Assembly: GCA_023251135.1 (NCBI GenBank)
Contig: JAHEZJ010000007.1
Coordinates: 84,498-146,779 of the forward strand
Source: Flavobacterium sp.
GTDB lineage: Bacteria > Bacteroidota > Bacteroidia > Flavobacteriales > Flavobacteriaceae
Length of the DNA stretch: 62,282 nt
Direction of reading: 5' to 3'
A program made the translations under genes and the position numbers. Shown piece by piece: positions 36,112 to 44,072 of the stretch. Numbering within the stretch: position 1 is the first letter of the stretch; every line of letters starts with the position of its first letter. The notes beneath the pieces were generated by a model. The model had not been told where the DNA came from, searched no databases, and saw only the letters and a program-made list of their open reading frames with translations.

Positions 36112-37389
36112 ATGAAAAATAACCCTAAGCAGAAGAACTCTTTAAAACATGTTCTTTTTGGTTCCTTGATTGGTACCACCATTGAATTTTTTGATTTCTA
36201 TATTTATGCCAATGCAGCGGTGTTGGTTTTCCCGCAATTATTTTTCCCCGGTTCAGATTCGACTATGGCAACGCTGGAATCTTTGGCTACTTTTTCAATT
36301 GCCTTTTTATCGCGTCCTTTAGGTTCCGCATTTTTTGGACACTATGGAGATAAAATCGGACGTAAATTCACTTTAGTAGCGGCTTTATTAACGATGGGTA
36401 TTTCAACAGTTGCAATTGGATTTTTGCCAGGTTATGCCAGTATTGGGGTTGCAGCGCCTTTATTATTAATGCTTTGTCGATTTGGGCAAGGTGTAGGTTT
36501 AGGTGGCGAATGGGGTGGTGCTGTTTTACTGGCGATTGAAAACGCTCCACCGGACAAACGAGCCTGGTACGGAATGTTTCCGCAATTAGGTGCTCCCATC
36601 GGATTGTTGCTTTCGGGAGGAACTTTTTTAATTCTGACCGACACGATGACTAATGAAAACTTTATGGATTATGGCTGGAGAATTCCGTTTATTGCAAGTT
36701 CGCTTTTGGTTGTTGTTGGATTTTATATTCGAACAAAAATTACAGAAACTCCTTCATTTGAAAATGCTAAAAAAGAGCAGGAAGAAGTTAAAGTTCCTTT
36801 TTTAACTTTGACTAAGTCTTACCGAAATCAATTGATTTTTGGGACATTGGCGGCTGTTACCACCTTTTTAGTTTTTTATCTCATGACGGTTTTTACTTTA
36901 AGCTGGATTACTTCAGATTTAGGGATTACCAAAAGAAATGCCTTATTGGTTCAGTTATTCTCCGTTTTGTTTTTTGCACTTCTTATTCCGGTTTCGGCAG
37001 TAGTGGCGGATAAAATCGGGCGACGTAAAATGCTAATTATTGCCACCATAGCTATTGCACTTTTCGGATTTTCGTTTTCTTATTTTCTGAGCGCCGCAAA
37101 TATGGTTCTAATTACCACATTTGCCTGTATCGGAATGGCTTTAATGGGATTCACTTATGGGCCTTTGGGAACTTTCCTTTCGGAATTGTTCCCAACAAAT
37201 GTTCGTTATTCCGGAGCATCTCTAACCTTTAATTTGGCAGGAATTTTAGGAGCTGCATTTGCTCCAATGATTGCTATTTGGCTGGCCAGTACCTACGGCT
37301 TGAGTTACGTAGGGTTTTATCTGACCGGTGCTGCTATAATTTCGTTGGTTTCCTTTTTAGTGGTTTCTAAGAAAGTGCATCAGTTTTAA
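36112..37389 (+). CDS. MFS transporter, metabolite:H+ symporter (MHS) family
   Basis: A 425-aa transporter with twelve predicted helices. The opening FGSLIGTTIEFFDFYIYANA is the family hallmark of ProP/ShiA/KgtP-like MHS symporters. The MFS loop 2-3 motif appears as GHYGDKIGRKFTLVAALLTM, and the next block reads LCRFGQGVGLGGEWGGAVLL. The loop 8-9 copy is ADKIGRRKM. Substrates of relatives are compatible solutes or organic acids; none can be told from sequence. Single gene; the sdpR operon follows. Confidence 0.92.
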   Translation: MKNNPKQKNSLKHVLFGSLIGTTIEFFDFYIYANAAVLVFPQLFFPGSDSTMATLESLATFSIAFLSRPLGSAFFGHYGDKIGRKFTLVAALLTMGISTVAIGFLPGYASIGVAAPLLLMLCRFGQGVGLGGEWGGAVLLAIENAPPDKRAWYGMFPQLGAPIGLLLSGGTFLILTDTMTNENFMDYGWRIPFIASSLLVVVGFYIRTKITETPSFENAKKEQEEVKVPFLTLTKSYRNQLIFGTLAAVTTFLVFYLMTVFTLSWITSDLGITKRNALLVQLFSVLFFALLIPVSAVVADKIGRRKMLIIATIAIALFGFSFSYFLSAANMVLITTFACIGMALMGFTYGPLGTFLSELFPTNVRYSGASLTFNLAGILGAAFAPMIAIWLASTYGLSYVGFYLTGAAIISLVSFLVVSKKVHQF

Positions 37390-37468
37390 GATCCAATCAA
37401 AATATAAAATTCTCTAAAGAGGCTATGATTTAAAATTATAGCTTCTTTTTTTTTGCTAATTAGAAAAG

Positions 37469-37490
37469 TATTTAGATATTTGTCTAAATA
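37469..37490 (+). promoter_or_regulatory. palindromic operator and -7 box of the sdpR operon
   Basis: TATTTAGA (37469-37476), TATTTG, TCTAAATA (37483-37490): two perfect 8-base arms around a 6-base spacer that is itself a TATTTG-like -7 element. It ends 5 bases before the sdpR start. An ArsR-family dimer sitting here would block polymerase, so autorepression is the likely logic. Confidence 0.7.
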
Positions 37491-37495
37491 TATAA

Positions 37496-37753
37496 ATGAT
37501 GAATGATATTTTTAAAGCCCTTAACGATGCAACGCGAAGAGAAATTCTGGAGCTTTTAAAGCATAAGGATTTGTCTGCCGGAGAAATTGCTGATGCTTTT
37601 AATATATCAAAACCCAGTATTTCGCATCACTTAGATATTTTAAAACGTGCCGATTTAATTACTTCTGAAAAAACAGGGCAATTTATCATCTACTCCATCA
37701 ATACCACCATTATGGAAGATGTTTTGCAATGGATACTAACTTTTAAAAAATAA
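37496..37753 (+). CDS. sdpR: ArsR-family autorepressor, SdpR-like
   Basis: An 85-aa winged-helix repressor (IFKALNDATRREILELLKHK, SAGEIADAFNISKPSISHHL, then ILKRADLITSEKTGQFIIYS). There are no metal-binding Cys, unlike ArsR or SmtB, matching the SdpR group, which senses through its membrane partner SdpI. It has a second in-frame ATG at 37499. The next gene encodes the SdpI-like protein, 3 bases downstream. A palindrome overlaps the promoter. Confidence 0.88.
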   Translation: MMNDIFKALNDATRREILELLKHKDLSAGEIADAFNISKPSISHHLDILKRADLITSEKTGQFIIYSINTTIMEDVLQWILTFKK

Positions 37754-37756
37754 AAA

Positions 37757-38419
37757 ATGAATTTAGAATTGAAAAAAGAGCTTCCAATTATTAGAATTGT
37801 TATGATTCCGTATGCATACTTAGCATTTATCTGGAACAGTCTTCCGGAAAGAGTTCCGATTCACTGGAACATGAACGGTGAAATTGACCGATGGGGCAGT
37901 AAACCTTTTTTGATTGTGTTGGTTTTTCTATTACCGGTTCTGACTTATGCGATAATGTCTTCAGCGGCACTACTTGACCCTAAAAAAAGACTTTCTTTAA
38001 TGGGAAAGAAGTTTTATCAATTGAAGTTTTTTATGGTTCTGTTTATGTCTTTATTGTCTTTATTTCTTTTATATGTCACAAAAAATCAGTCTGTTTCAAA
38101 TCCAAATTTGATTTATGTTTTGGCGGGATTTTTAATTATGGTTTTGGGAAATTATTTTAAAGTAATTCAGCCCAATTATTTTATTGGAATTCGCACACCC
38201 TGGACTCTCGAGAGTCAGGAAGTTTGGAAAGCTACACATGCATTTGCAGGTAAACTTTGGTTTGTGGGTGGGATTATCATCATTTTAGGAGGATTGATTT
38301 TTTCAGGTTTTGTTTTCTCAAAGGCCTTTGTCACAATCGGGATTGTTTTAGCCTTTGTGCCGGTAGCCTATTCTTTTATCAAATTCAAACAATTGGAGAA
38401 AAAACAAGGGAAGTTGTAA
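37757..38419 (+). CDS. sdpI: SdpI-like immunity/signal membrane protein
   Basis: A 220-aa membrane protein with about six helices. The early block SLPERVPIHWNMNGEIDRWG (DUF1648-like) followed by a KPF helix, and FKVIQPNYFIGIRTPWTLES in the middle, are the SdpI signatures. In Bacillus subtilis SdpI protects against the SdpC toxin and captures SdpR at the membrane when the toxin binds. No SdpC-like toxin gene is in this window; Bacteroidota SdpI proteins commonly lack one and may respond to envelope stress. Three bases after sdpR. Confidence 0.9.
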   Translation: MNLELKKELPIIRIVMIPYAYLAFIWNSLPERVPIHWNMNGEIDRWGSKPFLIVLVFLLPVLTYAIMSSAALLDPKKRLSLMGKKFYQLKFFMVLFMSLLSLFLLYVTKNQSVSNPNLIYVLAGFLIMVLGNYFKVIQPNYFIGIRTPWTLESQEVWKATHAFAGKLWFVGGIIIILGGLIFSGFVFSKAFVTIGIVLAFVPVAYSFIKFKQLEKKQGKL

Positions 38420-38461
38420 TTCCTGATCATCAACAAAGCAATCTTATTTATTTCAATAAAA

Positions 38462-39838
38462 ATGATAAAAACAATACTCACTTTAATAGTAGCTTTAGTT
38501 TCTTATATAATGAACGGACAAGAAATTTCAGGGCAATGGAACGGACTTTTAAAAATACAGGGGACTCAACTTCGGGTTGTTTTTCATATTGCTAAAACAG
38601 AAACGGGATATATTTCTACAATGGATAGCCCGGATCAGGGAGCAATAGGAATTCCTGTTGCAAAAACCTCTTTTGAGAATGCTGTTTTGAAATTAGAAAT
38701 TGCTGCCATAAGAGGTTCTTATGAAGGAATTTTGAACAGTAATAATGTTATTGTGGGAAAGCTTACACAAGCAGGAAAATCAGTTGACATCAACTTATCA
38801 AAAGAAATAACTCAGAAAGAAGTGTCCAGGAAACCTCAGGAGCCTGTAAAACCATATCCGTATTATACCGAAGATGTAAAATTTGAAAACAAGACAGCCC
38901 ATGTAACTCTGGCAGGAACATTATCTCTGCCTAAAAAGGAAGGAAACTTTCCGGCGGTAATTCTAATTACAGGAAGTGGACCACAAAATAGAGATGTAGA
39001 AGGCTTAGGGCATAAAACATTCTTAGTATTATCGGATTATTTGACTAAAAAAGGAATTGCTGTTTTGCGCTTTGATGACCGTGGTGTTGGTGAATCTACC
39101 GGAGATTTTTCGAGCGCAACAACATTTGATTTCGCAAAAGATGTTCAGGCAGGAGTGGAGTATTTAAAAACAAGAAAAGAAATTAATAAAAGTAAAATTG
39201 GCTTGATAGGACATAGTGAAGGCGGAATAATAGCCCCGATCGTTGCCGGAAATTCAAGAGATATTGATTTTATTGTTTTATTAGCCGGTCCCGGACTTAA
39301 AGGAGACAAGTTGCTTTTGCTGCAAAAAGAATTAATTGAGAGACAAAGCGGAATGCCGGAAGAACAAATTCAAAAAGGTCAGGAGATTTTTAGAGGTGCT
39401 TATGATATTTTATTGGCTTCTTCTGCTTTTGACGATACTTTTAAAAATAAAATTACGAGTTATTTCAAGTCCAAATTTCCAGGTCCCAAAAATGAAGCTA
39501 TGGCAAAATACTGTTCCGATTTTGTCAATAATATTTGGTTTTATAATTTTATAAAGATCGATCCGGGTTCTATTTTAGAAAAAGTAAAATGTCCTGTTTT
39601 GGCGCTTAATGGAGGTAAAGATTTACAGGTTCCGGCCGAAGTAAATTTAGAAGTTATAAAAAAGACGCTACTGAAATCAGGGAATAAAAAAGTGACTACT
39701 AAAATTTTGCCTGATATGAATCATTTGTTTCAGGAATGTAAAACCGGTTCGCCAAATGAATATGAGAAAATAGAACAAACATTTTCTCCCATTGCTTTAG
39801 ACGAAATTTCTAGTTGGATTTTGTCGCAGGTAAAATAA
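38462..39838 (+). CDS. secreted alpha/beta hydrolase (dienelactone/acyl-hydrolase type)
   Basis: A 458-aa protein with a signal peptide (about 1-19), an N-terminal beta-domain (20-125, ISGQWNGLLKIQGTQLRVVF) and an alpha/beta hydrolase domain from about 140. Nucleophile elbow GHSEGG; oxyanion ITGSGPQNRD; acid in LNGGKDLQVPA; His in LPDMNHLFQE. The fold and order match the secreted hydrolases beside SdpI in several Bacteroidota. It is 42 bases after sdpI and has a terminator after it, so it is the last gene of the operon. Substrate unknown; an ester or short peptide is possible. Confidence 0.88.
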   Translation: MIKTILTLIVALVSYIMNGQEISGQWNGLLKIQGTQLRVVFHIAKTETGYISTMDSPDQGAIGIPVAKTSFENAVLKLEIAAIRGSYEGILNSNNVIVGKLTQAGKSVDINLSKEITQKEVSRKPQEPVKPYPYYTEDVKFENKTAHVTLAGTLSLPKKEGNFPAVILITGSGPQNRDVEGLGHKTFLVLSDYLTKKGIAVLRFDDRGVGESTGDFSSATTFDFAKDVQAGVEYLKTRKEINKSKIGLIGHSEGGIIAPIVAGNSRDIDFIVLLAGPGLKGDKLLLLQKELIERQSGMPEEQIQKGQEIFRGAYDILLASSAFDDTFKNKITSYFKSKFPGPKNEAMAKYCSDFVNNIWFYNFIKIDPGSILEKVKCPVLALNGGKDLQVPAEVNLEVIKKTLLKSGNKKVTTKILPDMNHLFQECKTGSPNEYEKIEQTFSPIALDEISSWILSQVK

Positions 39839-39847
39839 TTATAAAAT

Positions 39848-39880
39848 AGAAAAGCCCTTTCACTGAAGGGCTTTTCTTTT
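39848..39880. terminator. terminator between convergent genes
   Basis: A 12-bp stem (AGAAAAGCCCTT with AAGGGCTTTTCT, 39848-39859 and 39866-39877) with T-runs, serving the hydrolase gene (plus) and the large T9SS gene (minus). Confidence 0.9.
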
Positions 39881-42800
39881 TATCGTTTCAGACTAAAATG
39901 TCCTCTGAATTCTTTTCCATTTGAACGTGTAGCTGTAAACCAATAATCTGAAGTAGGTTCATTTTTTCCGAGGTACGTTCCATCCCAAAAGGCATCCTTA
40001 GTTATTTCTTTAATGAATTTGCCGTAACGGTCAAATATTTGAATTACTGTATTAGGTGCCAGATATCCAAAATCTATTGTCCAGGTATCATTATAGCCAT
40101 CATTATTTGGAGTGAAAAATTTAGGAAATGGAATTTCGTCAACTAAGTGGATACAATTTTGATTGGTAGCTTCAAGAATATTTATAGCAACTGAAATTCT
40201 GTCGCTTTCACAATTCGAAATGGTTTGAGAGGCATAATAGGTCATTCCATTTTTAAGTGGAGTTGATTCTAATAACGCTACAGTAGAAGTGTTACTTTCA
40301 AACCATTTTATATTTTGCCCAATGATATTGATGTCTTTTATGGAAGCGTTCTGTTGGAAACAGAAAGTTTGTCGTGATTCAGCTATTGGTTTTTGGGTGT
40401 CCTGTATTTTTACAATGATTGTAAGTCTTTCGCTTTCGCAGTTGTTTAGTGTTTGTGTTACGTAGTAAGTTTGGTTTTTTAATAACGTTGTTTCCTGTAA
40501 AATGTTTCCATTTATAGCAGAATCATACCATTTCAAAGCTGTTCCTGTTATAGCAAGATCTTCAATTGTAGCAATCTCGTCGATACAGAATTGTTGATTG
40601 TTATTTCCGGTTGGCAAAGGAGTATTATGAATTTTTACTAAAATTGGAGTTCTGTCACTCTCACAACCGGTAGTTTGTGATGCGTAGTAGGTTCTGTTGT
40701 TTTCAAGTAAAGTTGTACTTGGTAAGGCAGCAGCAGAGAAACCGGTGTCATACCATTTTATATTTTGCCCGGTTATTTGAATATCATTAAGCGTTTTATT
40801 CTCTTTTTTACAAAATGCCTGTCCTGTAGTTGCTGTAGGAGCAGAAGGCATATTTACAGAAAAAACTGTAACCCCAAATCGTGGTCCTTCACAATTATTT
40901 ACAGTTTGCGAAGCGTAGTAAGTTTTACCATCTTCAAGACTTGTAGTTTCTACTAATGATGAACCATTGTTTGCGGCATTATACCATTTTATGTTTTGGC
41001 CAGTAATCTGAATACTTGAAATTGTTGCATTTAGCTCTGTACAAAAAGGCTGATTTGCATCCCCCGTTGGCGCTGTCGTATTTTGAATGTTAACTGTAAC
41101 AGGAATTCTTTCGCTTTCACAACCGTTAATCGTTTGAGTTGCATAATAGGTTACTCCATTTTGAAGTAAAGTTGTATTTGATAAAAGCGTTCCGGCTGTT
41201 TGGGTGTTGTACCATTTTATATCTTGTCCCGAAATTTGAATATTATTTATAGTTGCATTTTTATCGATGCAAAAAGTTTGAGGGCTATTAGCAGATGGAA
41301 GTGGCTGATTTGTTATGGTAACCATTTGATTTTGATGAGAAATATTCCCGTTTCCATCATTATAATCCCAGATAATGGTGTGATTTCCGGGCAAACTGAA
41401 AGATAAAGGACTTGTAGTTGAACCAGTAATTGAACCCATACAAATATCTGTTGCAGTAGGAATTATGGTTATGGTCGTATTACAGTCTCCTGTTATAGTT
41501 GGGAGAGTTGTTGTGTCAGGAGTTGGTGCCTGAATGTCACCAATTACTACTTCAATATCATAATTTTTTTCACATCCACAATTGTCACTTGCTTTTAAAT
41601 GATATGTACCATTGTATAGGCTAGACACATTTATAATACTTGGGTTTTGTAGGGTACTAGTAAAAGTATTAGGTCCTGTCCATGAATAATTATATCCCGA
41701 TTCAGCTTTGAAATTTAATATGTCTCCAATACAAACAGGAGAATTACTTGTTGGGTTTGCATTAATATTGCAAGTGCTTTCTTCTGAAAAACCCATCAGA
41801 TAAAAATTTGAGCGGCCATTTATGTTTTGTTGGTATGAATTAGAATCTGTTATCCTATCATCTTGTGCTGTTTGCCCACCAATGATTATATTATTGTTTT
41901 CAAAGCATATTTTATTTTTTGAATATTGATCAAAACCATTAACATAAGTTCCGAATAGTAATTGTCCGGATTTTGTGAATTTTCCAATGTATCCTTCTGC
42001 AAAACCATTTCTTTTATAAGTACAAGGGGTAGTTATTGTATTATCTCCACCCATTCCTCCAAGATATAACGAGTTATTTTTGAAAATAATTGAATATATT
42101 ATGGAAGATTTTCCTAAATATGTTCCCCACATCCTTTGTCCATTACTATTTAATTTAGCTAAAAAACCTGCTTCCGTCCATATTTTATAATCATCAAAAC
42201 TTCCCGGAGTAGCAATATTGTCACCAGTATCACTGCTGCTTACTGTGCCGCCGATATATACACTGTCTTCATCATCAATCTCAATAGTTTCAATTCTATT
42301 TCTGGCTCCATAGTAAGTACTCCAAATTCTGTTACCGTCTAAAGTAAACTTATAAACAGTACCACCAATATAGTTACTCGTTCCGAGAGGGAAAGGATTC
42401 TCCTGAAAAGTTCCCGGAGTAGAAATATAATTTTTACTCATTGTTTTCCCCCCTAAAACGAGATAATTTGAACTTATTTTAATTGTTTCGATATAGTCTA
42501 AAGATTCTCCACCAATATAGGTTCCCCATAGTATGTTTCCATTTGGATTAAATTTTATCATAAAACCATCATTCGAAGAATTAGATATGGTACCCATTTG
42601 ATTTAATAGTGTTTGGAACGTATTATTTGTAGAAATTCCGGAATAACTATTTGTATTACCTACTACATAGATGTTATTATTAGCATCAGTATCAACATCA
42701 GCCGCAACATCAGTTCCTCCTGTTCCAAAATAGGTCCCCCAGATTCTGATTCCGGAAGAACTAAATTTAGTCACAAATGCATCAGTTGAATTATAATCTA

Positions 42801-43947
42801 TTGCAGGTTTGAAAGAATTCGGAGTTGCTATATTTTTACTACTCATTGTTTGACCAACAATAACAATATTATTTTGTTTGTCAATTTTTAATGCGTGTAC
42901 TCGATCCCAGCTTTCTCCTCCATAAAATGTGCCCCAAATGCGCTTTCCTAGCTTATCAAACTTAGCAATTATAATGTCAGATTGCATAGAGGAAGCATCT
43001 CCAACAGCTGTTTGATGTGCTCCTGCCGTTGCATAAATCGAAGACGTACTGATAGTATATCCAGTAAAATAAATATTGCCATCGCTATCACTGCCTATAT
43101 CTGCAAAATCATTGCTAATGCCTTCACCATAATAAGTCCCCCAAAGTCTAGTTGGTACAGGGTCAATAACAATCGTTTTTCCATTAACAGGATCGGTTGA
43201 ATCAAATCCATAAACATCTTTTTTAATTTTTCGATACCCGACAGCAATCTCCTTTTTACTATTTCCTTCTTCAATCCAGCTTGCAGGAAGTGTCTCTTCC
43301 ATCTTTCCGAAGCGAACATTCATCTGAATTTTATTATCAACCAAATCAGTTTCAGCGCCATTAAACTTTAATTGAATATCAGAGATTTTACCTTTTGGAT
43401 GAATTATAAAATTGTATTCGACGACTTTTTTGGGATCATTCGGAATCGTAAAAACAACATCAATATCAGGATAAATATTTTTATAAGTTATTTGTTTGAA
43501 TTGATAAACACCAGTAATTCCTTCCGGTTTATTGGGAACATTATAGTAATTATCAAAATCTGTTGATTTTTGTTCTGTAATTAATTTAACTTTTGAATTT
43601 GAGTTTACAAAATCAATGTCAATTCGATGAAAAGTATATTCTAAATCAAACTCCGGTTTTTCTTCATTATCCTTTTCGGGAATTCGATACGGAAGTATTT
43701 TGGCTGTTTTTGGAGTTTGTCGATGAGGAGTTTTCTTAACTTCGTATACGTCATATGAAAAGCCATTTTTCTTTAACTGAACATTTAATCCGTTAGAGTT
43801 TAGTAAATATTTTACCTCCGTATTTGGTTTTCCTTTTTGATCGATAATCTGTCCTTTATTTTCTTTAAAACCAATAGATTGGTTTTTATTTTGTGAAAAT
43901 AAGTGAAGTGTGAACAGAAAGAAAATAAAGAATAATTTATGCTTCAT
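39880..43947 (-). CDS. large T9SS type B cargo protein with SBBP propeller repeats and Ig-like repeats
   Basis: A 1355-aa secreted protein. After a signal peptide (MKHKLFFIFFLFTLHLFSQ) comes a DUF7948-like start (SIGFKENKGQ). Residues about 265-720 hold SBBP-type repeats with recurring WGTYxGG, D-x-D-x-N-N-I-Y-x-x-G and S-x-G-x-x-x-W-G-T-Y blocks, expected to fold as a beta-propeller. A middle section has Cys-rich Ig-like domains (INANPTSNSPVCIGDILNFK). Five tandem units of about 75 residues follow (near 888, 966, 1044, 1117 and 1194), each with FC, ITGQNIKWY, TYYASQT and CESER. The last 85 residues (PKFFTPNNDGYNDTW to GHFSLKR) form the type B CTD. No SprF-like gene is next to it. Confidence 0.92.
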   Translation of the reverse strand: MKHKLFFIFFLFTLHLFSQNKNQSIGFKENKGQIIDQKGKPNTEVKYLLNSNGLNVQLKKNGFSYDVYEVKKTPHRQTPKTAKILPYRIPEKDNEEKPEFDLEYTFHRIDIDFVNSNSKVKLITEQKSTDFDNYYNVPNKPEGITGVYQFKQITYKNIYPDIDVVFTIPNDPKKVVEYNFIIHPKGKISDIQLKFNGAETDLVDNKIQMNVRFGKMEETLPASWIEEGNSKKEIAVGYRKIKKDVYGFDSTDPVNGKTIVIDPVPTRLWGTYYGEGISNDFADIGSDSDGNIYFTGYTISTSSIYATAGAHQTAVGDASSMQSDIIIAKFDKLGKRIWGTFYGGESWDRVHALKIDKQNNIVIVGQTMSSKNIATPNSFKPAIDYNSTDAFVTKFSSSGIRIWGTYFGTGGTDVAADVDTDANNNIYVVGNTNSYSGISTNNTFQTLLNQMGTISNSSNDGFMIKFNPNGNILWGTYIGGESLDYIETIKISSNYLVLGGKTMSKNYISTPGTFQENPFPLGTSNYIGGTVYKFTLDGNRIWSTYYGARNRIETIEIDDEDSVYIGGTVSSSDTGDNIATPGSFDDYKIWTEAGFLAKLNSNGQRMWGTYLGKSSIIYSIIFKNNSLYLGGMGGDNTITTPCTYKRNGFAEGYIGKFTKSGQLLFGTYVNGFDQYSKNKICFENNNIIIGGQTAQDDRITDSNSYQQNINGRSNFYLMGFSEESTCNINANPTSNSPVCIGDILNFKAESGYNYSWTGPNTFTSTLQNPSIINVSSLYNGTYHLKASDNCGCEKNYDIEVVIGDIQAPTPDTTTLPTITGDCNTTITIIPTATDICMGSITGSTTSPLSFSLPGNHTIIWDYNDGNGNISHQNQMVTITNQPLPSANSPQTFCIDKNATINNIQISGQDIKWYNTQTAGTLLSNTTLLQNGVTYYATQTINGCESERIPVTVNIQNTTAPTGDANQPFCTELNATISSIQITGQNIKWYNAANNGSSLVETTSLEDGKTYYASQTVNNCEGPRFGVTVFSVNMPSAPTATTGQAFCKKENKTLNDIQITGQNIKWYDTGFSAAALPSTTLLENNRTYYASQTTGCESDRTPILVKIHNTPLPTGNNNQQFCIDEIATIEDLAITGTALKWYDSAINGNILQETTLLKNQTYYVTQTLNNCESERLTIIVKIQDTQKPIAESRQTFCFQQNASIKDINIIGQNIKWFESNTSTVALLESTPLKNGMTYYASQTISNCESDRISVAINILEATNQNCIHLVDEIPFPKFFTPNNDGYNDTWTIDFGYLAPNTVIQIFDRYGKFIKEITKDAFWDGTYLGKNEPTSDYWFTATRSNGKEFRGHFSLKR

Positions 43948-44046
43948 TATAATGATTTGGATTTTCGCAAATGTAATTAATTATCCATAAAGGAGACCCC
44001 AAAATCGCAAGTTGAATCTTTTCCTGAAAAGTCTCTAAATATGCTG

Positions 44047-44054
44047 TATTTTTG
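44047..44054 (+). promoter_or_regulatory. -7 box TATTTTTG for the radical SAM gene
   Basis: Exact TANNTTTG match. It contains the TTG at 44052 that could be taken for a start codon, so the true start must be downstream (TTG at 44073). Confidence 0.65.
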
Positions 44055-44072
44055 CAAAAAAATAATGCCGTC

